Notes under the pieces: generated by a model
What the model was told of the DNA's origin: nothing
Databases searched by the model: none
The model's input: only the letters and a program-made list of their open reading frames with translations
Translations under genes and position numbers: made by a program
Source of the DNA: Streptomyces malachitofuscus
GTDB taxonomy: Bacteria; Actinomycetota; Actinomycetes; Streptomycetales; Streptomycetaceae
Length of the DNA stretch: 64,000 nt
Assembly (NCBI RefSeq): GCF_014650055.1
Contig: NZ_BMUF01000017.1
Coordinates: 62,001 to 126,000 of the forward strand
Reading direction: 5' to 3'
Shown: in pieces, positions 24,488 to 36,624 of the stretch
Numbering within the stretch: position 1 is the stretch's first letter
Layout: every line of letters starts with the position of its first letter

Positions 24488-24783
24488 TTCGGCGTACCGG
24501 GGGTCCGGCGGCGGCTGCCTTGCACCCGGGACGGCGGGGGGTATGGTGATCTTCGTTGTGCCTCCAGGGGCCCGCGGAGAATCGCCTCGAGGCAGGCGGT
24601 CGGGGCAAGGGGGCCTTGACGAACCGCACGCAGCGCGCAATTCTCAGGACGCGTCGTCACAAGGATCCGAATCCGAGGCATGGATCGACGGCAAAGAGGG
24701 CAGTATCACGGTGCGTTGAGGGCAGCGCCTTGTCGCAGGAGTTGAGAACAACGAGGGCCTCTACCCGGTCTCGTACACCGCAC

Positions 24784-24812
24784 TGGACATCAGTGTGCCA
24801 AGTGGCTACACT
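24784..24812 (+). promoter_or_regulatory. Possible rpoB promoter
   Basis: TGGACA (24784-24789) and TACACT (24807-24812) are separated by exactly 17 bases in the 598-base gap between rplL and rpoB. Start of transcription would be near 24819, leaving a leader of about 170 bases. The remainder of the gap (24488-24783 and 24813-24992) shows no gene that I can support. Confidence 0.5.
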
Positions 24813-24992
24813 GACCCTTTGCGCTGCCTGTTAGCTGTCCCCTGCCCGTCACCAGGGGCATGCCCTCGCTCGAGCACCGACGACAAATGATCTCTGACCT
24901 GGGGTTTTCTCCCCATCGGAGGATTCTGTCCCTGTGCACGGTGGGGGGCCGGTACGCGCGTAGTGAGTCCGAGCCCTCGGAAGGACCCCCTC

Positions 24993-27900
24993 TTGGCCGC
25001 CTCGCGCAACGCCTCGACCGCGAATACGAACAACGGCGCCAGCACCGCCCCGCTGCGCATCTCCTTTGCAAAGATCAAGGAGCCCCTCGAGGTTCCGAAC
25101 CTTCTCGCGCTGCAGACCGAGAGCTTTGACTGGCTGCTCGGGAACGACGCCTGGAAGGCTCGCGTCGAGGAGGCTCTCGAGAACGGGCAGGACGTCCCCA
25201 CCAAGTCCGGTCTGGAGGAGATCTTCGAAGAGATCTCCCCGATCGAGGACTTCTCCGGGTCGATGTCGCTGACCTTCCGCGACCACCGCTTCGAGCCGCC
25301 GAAGAACTCCATCGACGAGTGCAAGGAGCGCGACTTCACGTACGCCGCCCCGCTCTTCGTCACCGCCGAATTCACCAACAACGAGACCGGCGAGATCAAG
25401 TCCCAGACGGTCTTCATGGGCGACTTCCCGCTCATGACGAACAAGGGCACCTTCGTCATCAACGGCACCGAGCGTGTCGTGGTGTCCCAGCTGGTCCGCT
25501 CGCCCGGCGTCTACTTCGACTCCTCCATCGACAAGACGTCCGACAAGGACATCTTCTCCGCCAAGATCATCCCCTCCCGGGGTGCCTGGCTCGAGATGGA
25601 GATCGACAAGCGCGACATGGTCGGTGTGCGCATCGACCGCAAGCGCAAGCAGTCCGTCACCGTCCTCCTGAAGGCGCTCGGCTGGACCACCGAGCAGATC
25701 CTCGAGGAGTTCGGCGAGTACGAGTCCATGCGCGCCACCCTGGAGAAGGACCACACCCAGGGCCAGGACGACGCGCTGCTCGACATCTACCGCAAGCTGC
25801 GTCCGGGCGAGCCCCCCACGCGTGAGGCCGCGCAGACGCTGCTCGAGAACCTGTACTTCAACCCCAAGCGCTACGACCTCGCCAAGGTCGGCCGCTACAA
25901 GGTGAACAAGAAGCTCGGCGGGGACGAGCCGCTGGACGCCGGCGTGCTCACCACCGACGACATCATCGCCACCATCAAGTACCTGGTGAAGCTGCACGCC
26001 GGTGAGACCGAGACGGTCGGCGAGTCGGGCCGCTCGATCATCGTCGAGACCGACGACATCGACCACTTCGGCAACCGTCGTATCCGCAACGTCGGCGAGC
26101 TGATCCAGAACCAGGTCCGTACGGGTCTCGCCCGTATGGAGCGCGTCGTGCGCGAGCGCATGACCACCCAGGACGTCGAGGCGATCACGCCGCAGACCCT
26201 GATCAACATCCGGCCGGTCGTCGCCTCCATCAAGGAGTTCTTCGGCACCAGCCAGCTGTCGCAGTTCATGGACCAGAACAACCCGCTGTCGGGGCTGACG
26301 CACAAGCGTCGTCTGAACGCCCTCGGCCCGGGTGGTCTCTCCCGTGAGCGGGCCGGCTTCGAGGTCCGTGACGTCCACCCGTCGCACTACGGCCGCATGT
26401 GCCCGATCGAGACGCCGGAAGGCCCGAACATCGGTCTGATCGGTTCGCTCGCCTCCTACGGGCGGATCAACCCGTTCGGCTTCATCGAGACGCCGTACCG
26501 CAAGGTCGTCGACGGCCAGGTCACCGACGAGGTGGACTACCTGACCGCCGACGAGGAGGACCGCTTCGTCATCGCGCAGGCCAACGCGCCGCTCGGCGAC
26601 GACATGCGCTTCGTCGAGAACCGCATCCTGGTCCGCCGCCGCGGCGGCGAGGTCGACTACGTCCCCGGTGACGACGTCGACTACATGGACGTCTCGCCGC
26701 GCCAGATGGTGTCGGTCGCGACCGCCATGATCCCGTTCCTCGAGCACGACGACGCCAACCGTGCCCTCATGGGCGCGAACATGATGCGTCAGGCCGTGCC
26801 GCTGATCAAGAGCGAGGCCCCGCTCGTCGGCACCGGCATGGAGTACCGCTCCGCCGTCGACGCCGGCGACGTGGTCAAAGCCGAGAAGGCGGGTGTGGTC
26901 CAGGAGGTCTCCGCGGACTACATCACCACCGCCAACGACGACGGCACGTACATCACGTACCGCCTCGCCAAGTTCTCCCGGTCCAACCAGGGCACCTCGG
27001 TCAACCAGAAGGTCATCGTCGCCGAGGGCGACCGGATCATCGAGGGCCAGGTCCTCGCCGACGGTCCGGCCACCGAGAACGGTGAGATGGCGCTCGGCAA
27101 GAACCTGCTGGTCGCGTTCATGCCGTGGGAGGGTCACAACTACGAGGACGCGATCATCCTGTCGCAGCGCCTCGTGCAGGACGACGTCCTCTCCTCGATC
27201 CACATCGAGGAGCACGAGGTCGACGCCCGTGACACCAAGCTCGGCCCCGAGGAGATCACCCGGGACATCCCGAACGTCTCCGAGGAGGTCCTCGCCGACC
27301 TCGACGAGCGCGGCATCATCCGTATCGGTGCCGAGGTCATCGCCGGTGACATCCTCGTCGGCAAGGTCACGCCCAAGGGCGAGACCGAGCTGACCCCCGA
27401 GGAGCGTCTGCTGCGCGCGATCTTCGGTGAGAAGGCCCGTGAGGTCCGTGACACCTCGCTGAAGGTGCCGCACGGCGAGACCGGCAAGGTCATCGGTGTG
27501 CGCGTCTTCGACCGCGAGGAGGGCGACGAGCTTCCCCCCGGTGTGAACCAGCTGGTGCGCGTCTACGTCGCGCAGAAGCGCAAGATCACCGACGGTGACA
27601 AGCTCGCCGGCCGCCACGGCAACAAGGGCGTCATCTCCAAGATCCTGCCCATCGAGGACATGCCGTTCCTCGAGGACGGGACCCCGGTCGACATCATCCT
27701 CAACCCGCTCGGTGTGCCGTCCCGAATGAACCCGGGGCAGGTCCTGGAGATCCACCTCGGCTGGCTCGCCAGCCGCGGCTGGGACGTCTCCGGCCTCGCG
27801 GACGAGTGGGCGCAGCGGCTCCAGGCCATCGGTGCCGACAGTGTCGAGCCCGGCACCAACGTCGCCACCCCGGTCTTCGACGGTGCGCGTGAGGACGAGC

Positions 27901-28478
27901 TCGCGGGTCTGCTCCAGCACACCATCCCGAACCGTGACGGCGAGCGCATGGTGCTCCCGACCGGTAAGGCGCGGCTCTTCGACGGCCGTAGCGGTGAGCC
28001 GTTCCCTGACCCGATCTCGGTCGGCTACATGTACATCCTGAAGCTGCACCACCTGGTCGACGACAAGCTGCACGCGCGTTCGACCGGCCCGTACTCCATG
28101 ATCACCCAGCAGCCGCTGGGCGGTAAGGCTCAGTTCGGTGGCCAGCGGTTCGGCGAGATGGAGGTGTGGGCACTCGAGGCGTACGGCGCCGCCTACGCGC
28201 TCCAGGAGCTGCTGACCATCAAGTCCGACGACGTCACCGGCCGCGTGAAGGTCTACGAGGCCATCGTCAAGGGCGAGAACATCCCCGAGCCCGGCATCCC
28301 CGAGTCCTTCAAGGTCCTCATCAAGGAGATGCAGTCCCTGTGCCTGAACGTGGAGGTGCTGTCCAGCGACGGTATGTCCATCGAGATGCGTGACACCGAC
28401 GAGGACGTCTTCCGCGCTGCGGAGGAGCTCGGCATCGACCTGTCCCGGCGCGAGCCGAGCAGCGTCGAAGAGGTCTGA
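24993..28478 (+). CDS. rpoB: RNA polymerase beta subunit
   Basis: The 1161-residue beta subunit of RNA polymerase. The start is a TTG at 24993 preceded by GGAAGG; this gives the exact length I recall for S. coelicolor RpoB, while the GTG at 24963 would add ten residues. The rifampicin-binding cluster, with GTSQLSQFMDQNNPLSGLTH and HKRRLNALGPGG, has the sensitive wild-type sequence at the usual resistance positions (Asp, His, Ser). Conserved catalytic Lys and Glu regions near the C-terminus (GDKLAGRHGNKGV, GGKAQFGGQRFGEMEVWALEAYGA) are intact. It is followed by rpoC after 95 bases. Confidence 0.98.
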   Translation: MAASRNASTANTNNGASTAPLRISFAKIKEPLEVPNLLALQTESFDWLLGNDAWKARVEEALENGQDVPTKSGLEEIFEEISPIEDFSGSMSLTFRDHRFEPPKNSIDECKERDFTYAAPLFVTAEFTNNETGEIKSQTVFMGDFPLMTNKGTFVINGTERVVVSQLVRSPGVYFDSSIDKTSDKDIFSAKIIPSRGAWLEMEIDKRDMVGVRIDRKRKQSVTVLLKALGWTTEQILEEFGEYESMRATLEKDHTQGQDDALLDIYRKLRPGEPPTREAAQTLLENLYFNPKRYDLAKVGRYKVNKKLGGDEPLDAGVLTTDDIIATIKYLVKLHAGETETVGESGRSIIVETDDIDHFGNRRIRNVGELIQNQVRTGLARMERVVRERMTTQDVEAITPQTLINIRPVVASIKEFFGTSQLSQFMDQNNPLSGLTHKRRLNALGPGGLSRERAGFEVRDVHPSHYGRMCPIETPEGPNIGLIGSLASYGRINPFGFIETPYRKVVDGQVTDEVDYLTADEEDRFVIAQANAPLGDDMRFVENRILVRRRGGEVDYVPGDDVDYMDVSPRQMVSVATAMIPFLEHDDANRALMGANMMRQAVPLIKSEAPLVGTGMEYRSAVDAGDVVKAEKAGVVQEVSADYITTANDDGTYITYRLAKFSRSNQGTSVNQKVIVAEGDRIIEGQVLADGPATENGEMALGKNLLVAFMPWEGHNYEDAIILSQRLVQDDVLSSIHIEEHEVDARDTKLGPEEITRDIPNVSEEVLADLDERGIIRIGAEVIAGDILVGKVTPKGETELTPEERLLRAIFGEKAREVRDTSLKVPHGETGKVIGVRVFDREEGDELPPGVNQLVRVYVAQKRKITDGDKLAGRHGNKGVISKILPIEDMPFLEDGTPVDIILNPLGVPSRMNPGQVLEIHLGWLASRGWDVSGLADEWAQRLQAIGADSVEPGTNVATPVFDGAREDELAGLLQHTIPNRDGERMVLPTGKARLFDGRSGEPFPDPISVGYMYILKLHHLVDDKLHARSTGPYSMITQQPLGGKAQFGGQRFGEMEVWALEAYGAAYALQELLTIKSDDVTGRVKVYEAIVKGENIPEPGIPESFKVLIKEMQSLCLNVEVLSSDGMSIEMRDTDEDVFRAAEELGIDLSRREPSSVEEV

Positions 28479-28573
28479 CGGGAGTGGGGCGGCCCGGTGA
28501 ACTCCGGGCCGCCCGCCCCAGGACCCCCGTATCAGACCCCAAGACTTACGACCCTGAGAGGGATTGACGCATA

Positions 28574-32473
<3,900 letters not shown>

Positions 32474-32487
32474 GCGAGTCGCTTGAT

Positions 32488-32527
32488 CCGAAGGGCGGTC
32501 ACTCCGTACGGGGTGGCCGCCCTTCGG
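32488..32527 (+). terminator. rpoBC terminator
   Basis: An 18-pair hairpin running from CCGAAGGGCGG at 32488 to CCGCCCTTCGG at 32527 with a GTAC tetraloop and two G-T pairs. It closes the polymerase operon before the accessory genes. Confidence 0.88.
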
Positions 32528-32648
32528 CATGCCGGGGCACGGGTTCGCCCGGCACCGGAGGGTCGGTGGAACCAATCTCCCGGTACGGTGCGTTCAAGTG
32601 GGTGAAACAGCAAATCAGGGACAGCTGTCCCGCCCCCGGGAGGCAGCC

Positions 32649-33179
32649 GTGTCGTACCCGACTCCGTGGCAGGGCAACCCGTTGCAGGGCCCCGGCGCTC
32701 CGCCGATGCTGGCTTCGCACGCCGACCGTGAGCGCGCGGTGGACGTCCTGCGCGCCGGGTACGGCGAGGGGAGGCTGGACCACCCCGAGTTCGAGAAGCG
32801 CGTCTCCCGGGCCTACGCGGCCCGCACCGTGGCGGAGCTGTCGCTGCTGGTCGCCGACCTGCCGCAGGGCCCGCTGCCGCAGCCGGTGGCGGCCGCCGGG
32901 CCGGTTCCGGCGACCTTCCTGCCCCGGCCGCAGCCGAGGACCAACGGCAAGGCGATCGCCTCGATGATCTGCGGCGTCCTGTGCGTGGCCACCGGTGGGC
33001 TCACCGGCCTTCCGGCCGTGATCCTCGGCCACATGGCGCAGTCGGAGATACGCCGCACCGGCGAGGGCGGTGACGGCTTCGCCCTGACGGGGCTGGTGCT
33101 CGGCTGGCTGTCGGTCGCCGGCTGGGCGGTGTTCCTGAGCCTGTTCGCCCTGCTGGCCGTGCTGGCGGGCTCCTCCTGA
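32649..33179 (+). CDS. DUF1707/DUF4190 membrane protein
   Basis: A 176-residue protein. Residues 24-72 match the DUF1707 (SHOCT-like) pattern, seen as ADRERAVDVLRAGYGEGRLD followed by EFEKRVSRAYAARTVAEL. After a Pro-rich linker comes a DUF4190-type pair of transmembrane helices with a small loop (GHMAQSEIRRTGEGGDGFALTG). Such proteins are abundant in Streptomyces, with no known biochemical role. The GTG at 32649 has GGGAGGC upstream. It is convergent with the accessory operon, with only 16 bases between the stops. Confidence 0.8.
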   Translation: MSYPTPWQGNPLQGPGAPPMLASHADRERAVDVLRAGYGEGRLDHPEFEKRVSRAYAARTVAELSLLVADLPQGPLPQPVAAAGPVPATFLPRPQPRTNGKAIASMICGVLCVATGGLTGLPAVILGHMAQSEIRRTGEGGDGFALTGLVLGWLSVAGWAVFLSLFALLAVLAGSS

Positions 33180-33195
33180 CCGACAGGGCCGGGGC

Positions 33196-34506
33196 TCAGC
33201 GGCTCGGCCGGAGGTACGGCTGCAGGTGGTGCAGCCGGGTGTAGTAGTCCGGGTGCGAGGACAGCAGCTTGCTCACCGGGGTCTCGGCGACCGGCGCACC
33301 TCCGTTGGCCGCGGTCAGCGCCGCGACCTGCTGCTGCTCCTGGTGGTGCAGCTTCTCCAGGACGGCGGCCAGCATCGGGGCGAAGCCGAGCGCGGCGGCG
33401 TGCTGGTCGGCGCGCAGCTCGGAGCGGCGTCCGACGGCGGCGAGCGCGTACGGCATGGCGAGGATCAGCAGCGGCAGGCCGTACAGGGTGCTGATCGTGG
33501 CGAGCGCGACGGCCCCGACGAACAGCCCGAAGAACAGGACGCCGAAGCAGGAGAACACCCGCGACACCCGGAACATGAACCCGGTGACCGCGCGCAGCAC
33601 CCGCCAGGCGATCCGGCCGGGCAGCGCGTACCAGTAGCCGAGCAGCCCGGACCAGGCGTGGCCGCCGACGTGGTGGCCCAGCTCGTGGGCCATGACGGCG
33701 GCCAGCTCGCCGTTGGGCAGCTGGTTCATGGCGAACCGGGTGACGCCGACGATGTGTCCGGCCGCGGCGACCGCGTTGAGGCTGTCGCTGTCCTCGACCC
33801 ACAGCTCGTAGTTCCGGCCCTCCACGCCCGCGCGGGCGGTCACCTCACGCCAGACCGGCTCGATTTTGGCTCTTTCCTGCGGCGTGGGGTAGCGCAGACG
33901 GAGCAGATGGCGCGCGAGGGCGCTTTCGGTCGGACGGTGGAACACAAGTGCGCCGCTGGCGAGCCACGCAAGGACGACCAGGATGCCGAGACCTCCGAAG
34001 AGAAGCGAGACCAGGCCGACGACGACCAGGCTGCACAGGAAGTTCGGCAGGTAGAGGAGCAGGTTGCCGAAGGCGGTGGCGTCGGTGTGGCGCTGCTGGC
34101 CGGAGACGTGGACCCGGCCCCGGTCGGTGCTGATGTGGTGCGGGTGCAGCGGGGAGTCGGGCGCCGGAGGGGGAGCGGCCTGCGAAGGGATATGGGGCGG
34201 GGGCGTCGGCGCGGGCGGGGGCTGCGGCGGGTACGGCTGGGACCCCGGGGTGGGGTACTGGGGCGCCTGCGGGTACTGCGGTGCCTGCGGGTACTGGGGT
34301 GGCTGCGGGTACTGCGGCGCCTGCGGGTACTGGGGTGGCTGCGCATACTGCGGGGGGACGGCGGACAGGGGCCCGGGCGGGGTCTGCGGCGCGGGCTGCT
34401 GGGGATAGGGCGGCGGGTACTGCGGCGGGACCTGCGCGGCCCCCGGCTGGTGGGGCCGGCCGGTCGGCTCGGGGTACTCCGGTGGGGTGGGTGGGGGCTG
34501 GGTCAT
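33196..34506 (-). CDS. M48 membrane metalloprotease with Pro/Tyr/Gln-rich N-terminus
   Basis: A 436-residue protease and last gene of the five-gene accessory operon. Residues 1-120 form a disordered domain with repeated PQYPQ units. A helical hairpin spans about 145-190. HELGHH begins at residue 274 and supplies two zinc His and the catalytic Glu, and ELRAD at 363 supplies the third ligand. Two more transmembrane helices lie between (about 308-358). The topology resembles HtpX, but the N-terminus is unlike the htpX-like gene at 6765. The ATG has AAGGAA upstream, 42 bases after the preceding gene. Proteolysis of a membrane target during immunity is inferred only. Confidence 0.85.
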   Translation of the reverse strand: MTQPPPTPPEYPEPTGRPHQPGAAQVPPQYPPPYPQQPAPQTPPGPLSAVPPQYAQPPQYPQAPQYPQPPQYPQAPQYPQAPQYPTPGSQPYPPQPPPAPTPPPHIPSQAAPPPAPDSPLHPHHISTDRGRVHVSGQQRHTDATAFGNLLLYLPNFLCSLVVVGLVSLLFGGLGILVVLAWLASGALVFHRPTESALARHLLRLRYPTPQERAKIEPVWREVTARAGVEGRNYELWVEDSDSLNAVAAAGHIVGVTRFAMNQLPNGELAAVMAHELGHHVGGHAWSGLLGYWYALPGRIAWRVLRAVTGFMFRVSRVFSCFGVLFFGLFVGAVALATISTLYGLPLLILAMPYALAAVGRRSELRADQHAAALGFAPMLAAVLEKLHHQEQQQVAALTAANGGAPVAETPVSKLLSSHPDYYTRLHHLQPYLRPSR

Positions 34507-34548
34507 GGTGGTTCCTTCGCGTGACGTGAGCGGTGGCCGGCCCATGGG

Positions 34549-35133
34549 TCAGCCGATCAGCAGGGAGGCGGGCAGCAGAAGCGTCCCGGTGCAGAAGGCG
34601 ATCAGGCCGGTGCGGATCCACTGGTGCTTGCGCCAGGCGATCCGGCTGGTCTCCGTGAGCGCCGCCGTCAGCCCGGCCACCGGGTCGGCCTCCGTGTCGG
34701 CGAGCGCGGTGTCCAGCCGGCCCGCCTTCACGGCCCGCTGGATGTCCCCGAAGTACGACAGCGGCTGCCCGAGGACCCACGCCCCGCTGCGATAGCGGGG
34801 CAGTACGGCCAGGAGCAGCGCGAACAGGGAGAGGGCGAGCGAGGAGGTCCCGGCCCACCACACCGCCGCGCCGGTCCCCGACAGGGCGTCCGGCGACCAG
34901 TCCCGGCCGGCGAGCAGGCCGCTGAACACCCCCGCGGTGATGCCGAGGGCGGCGACCAGGACGGCCGCCTTGCTGTCGGCGCGGGCGATCTCGGTACGCA
35001 GGTCCGCCAACAGCCGCTCGCACAGCTGCGTACGGGACGCGGCGGGCGGTGAGGGGAGGCGCGGGGGAGCCGGAGCGGGGTCGGGGGTGTCCGCGGTCGC
35101 CGTCGCCGGGGCGGGCACCGGGTCGGCCGTCAT
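34549..35133 (-). CDS. PycTM-like membrane effector protein
   Basis: A 194-residue protein with a Pro/Ala-rich N-terminus (1-33), then a helix containing R51-A-D-S-K-A56 that matches the conserved ADxKA signature of the PycTM (former DUF5706) family. Transmembrane helices follow at about 57-76 and 90-112, a YFGD motif at 127-130, and a last helix at 172-194. PycTM proteins are effectors of Pycsar systems: cyclic pyrimidine nucleotides trigger them to damage the inner membrane. Here the gene overlaps the SPFH-like gene by 4 bp (ATGA) and sits in the same operon as a nucleotide cyclase, which supports the assignment. The nucleotide it senses is unknown. Confidence 0.72.
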   Translation of the reverse strand: MTADPVPAPATATADTPDPAPAPPRLPSPPAASRTQLCERLLADLRTEIARADSKAAVLVAALGITAGVFSGLLAGRDWSPDALSGTGAAVWWAGTSSLALSLFALLLAVLPRYRSGAWVLGQPLSYFGDIQRAVKAGRLDTALADTEADPVAGLTAALTETSRIAWRKHQWIRTGLIAFCTGTLLLPASLLIG

Positions 35134-36611
35134 CGGCCTTCCCCCTGGCCGGTGTCGCCCTCCGCCTGCCCTGCGTGGCCGTCGGCGGTTCCGGGGCGGC
35201 CCGGGGGCGGGGCGGTCGGTGCGGCGTCCACCGGCGCGGTGGGCGTCGTGCCGTATCCGGGCGGCGGTTGCCAGGCGGGCGCGGGGGGCGGGGGCGCCGC
35301 AGGAGGGGCGTACGGCATGGCGGGCGGCGGGGCCGGAGGGGTATGGGGCGGTGCCGGTGGACGGCCCGCGGGCGTGGCGGGTGACGCTTCCGGCGGGTAA
35401 GGCGTCGTGGGGACCGGGGGCGTGTACGGCGGGGCCGTGGGCGGTGCTTCCGCTGGAGGCGGGGCGCTCGGGCCCGCGCCGGGCGCCGGGGCCGGGCCGG
35501 GGTGGTCCGCCGGGGGGAGCAGGGGCGGGTTCTGGGGGACGCCCGGGAGGCGCTGGTTGAGGATGTCGCTGACGGTGCGCAGCGCCAGCTGTTTGGGGCC
35601 CTCCAGCTCGAACTTCTCCGCGCCCTCCCCGCTCAGCAGTTCCTTCACCAGATCCATCTGCGCCTGGATCATGCGGAGTTGGTCCTCGCGCATGCTGCTC
35701 ATCACCAGGTGCGAGTCCTCCGGGTGCTGTGCCAGGTGGAGGGCCCAGGACTGCACACCGCCCTGCGACAGGTGCCACTGGTAGAACTCGATCTTCTTGG
35801 CCTCGATCTGCTGCAGCTCCAGCATCTGCTGCCCCTGCAGCATCGCCTGCTCGTGCTGCCAGCGCTGCTGCTGCAGCGCCAGTTCCTGCTGCCGTCGCCC
35901 GTACTCCATGGCCCGTTCGAGCTGCAGTTCGTCCTGCTGCCGGTGGCGCTGGTCCATCTCGACGTCGACCTGCATGCCCTGCTGTGCCGTGCGGATCTGC
36001 TCGGCCGCGGAGTGGTCGATGGCCTGGAGCCGCTGCTGGTGGTCGATGTTCGCCTGGTCGCGGCGCAGTCGCAGCGTCCAGGTGACCTGGAGTCCCGCCG
36101 TCGCGCCGAGCGGTCCGACGAGCATGACCGCCCGCAGCAGCTCCCGCTCGGCCGCTCCGCTGTCGGCGACGGCGAAGCCGCGGGTGACCGGCCGGGCCGC
36201 CTGCTGCAACTCGCCGATCAGCAGCGCGGGCACGTCCCGGATGCCGCTCGCCACGAACCGCGCCGCGTCCAGGACCTGCCAGGAGACGTCCACCTCCGCC
36301 GTGAACTCGAACGCGTCGTTGTCGCTCGGCAGGGCGAGGGTGTCGGTGAAGGGATGGACACCCATGTCCACCTCGTACACCGCGGTGTAACGGCGGGCCG
36401 CGATCTCGCTGCGGCTCGGCCGGGTCGGCGGGGGATAGGCCTCGTACCCGCCCTTCGGGGTGGAGAAGACCAGCGCGTGGTCGATGCGGACCACGTGCTT
36501 CAGGGACAGCTCGAAGCGGGAGAGCTGCCGCACGGTGAGCACCGGGTCGATCAGCCGCGTGTGCCGGTCGGCGGGCTGCTGCCATTCGGGCGGGCGGTGG
36601 AAGGAAGGCAT
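35130..36611 (-). CDS. SPFH/band-7-like coiled-coil scaffold protein
   Basis: A 493-residue protein. Residues about 75-190 look like an SPFH (stomatin/flotillin) domain: an acidic strand region, LALPSDNDAFEFTAEVDVSWQ, and a VLDAARFVASGIRDV turn. Residues about 195-330 are a long Gln/Arg-rich coiled coil, and 375-493 are a disordered Pro/Ala-rich tail. There is no obvious N-terminal membrane anchor, so membrane association may depend on partners such as the PycTM-like protein. It starts 13 bases after the NTPase gene. SPFH proteins form large membrane rings that often partner with membrane proteases, which fits the M48 gene two places downstream. Its role in the system is inferred. Confidence 0.65.
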   Translation of the reverse strand: MPSFHRPPEWQQPADRHTRLIDPVLTVRQLSRFELSLKHVVRIDHALVFSTPKGGYEAYPPPTRPSRSEIAARRYTAVYEVDMGVHPFTDTLALPSDNDAFEFTAEVDVSWQVLDAARFVASGIRDVPALLIGELQQAARPVTRGFAVADSGAAERELLRAVMLVGPLGATAGLQVTWTLRLRRDQANIDHQQRLQAIDHSAAEQIRTAQQGMQVDVEMDQRHRQQDELQLERAMEYGRRQQELALQQQRWQHEQAMLQGQQMLELQQIEAKKIEFYQWHLSQGGVQSWALHLAQHPEDSHLVMSSMREDQLRMIQAQMDLVKELLSGEGAEKFELEGPKQLALRTVSDILNQRLPGVPQNPPLLPPADHPGPAPAPGAGPSAPPPAEAPPTAPPYTPPVPTTPYPPEASPATPAGRPPAPPHTPPAPPPAMPYAPPAAPPPPAPAWQPPPGYGTTPTAPVDAAPTAPPPGRPGTADGHAGQAEGDTGQGEGR

Positions 36612-36624
36612 GGGGCGTCTTTCG

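Noticed and set aside
25895..26305. Search for rifampicin-resistance changes in rpoB
   Set aside because: The segments around 26220-26420 carry the usual sensitive residues; nothing unusual.
24849..28073. Long minus-strand open frame across rpoB
   Set aside because: It is the antisense shadow of rpoB, caused by high third-position GC. The product is low-complexity Val/Asp/Gly/Arg sequence.
34240..34400. Regular short repeats suggesting a CRISPR-like array
   Set aside because: They are codons for PQYPQ units in the N-terminus of the M48 protease; no spacer/repeat structure.
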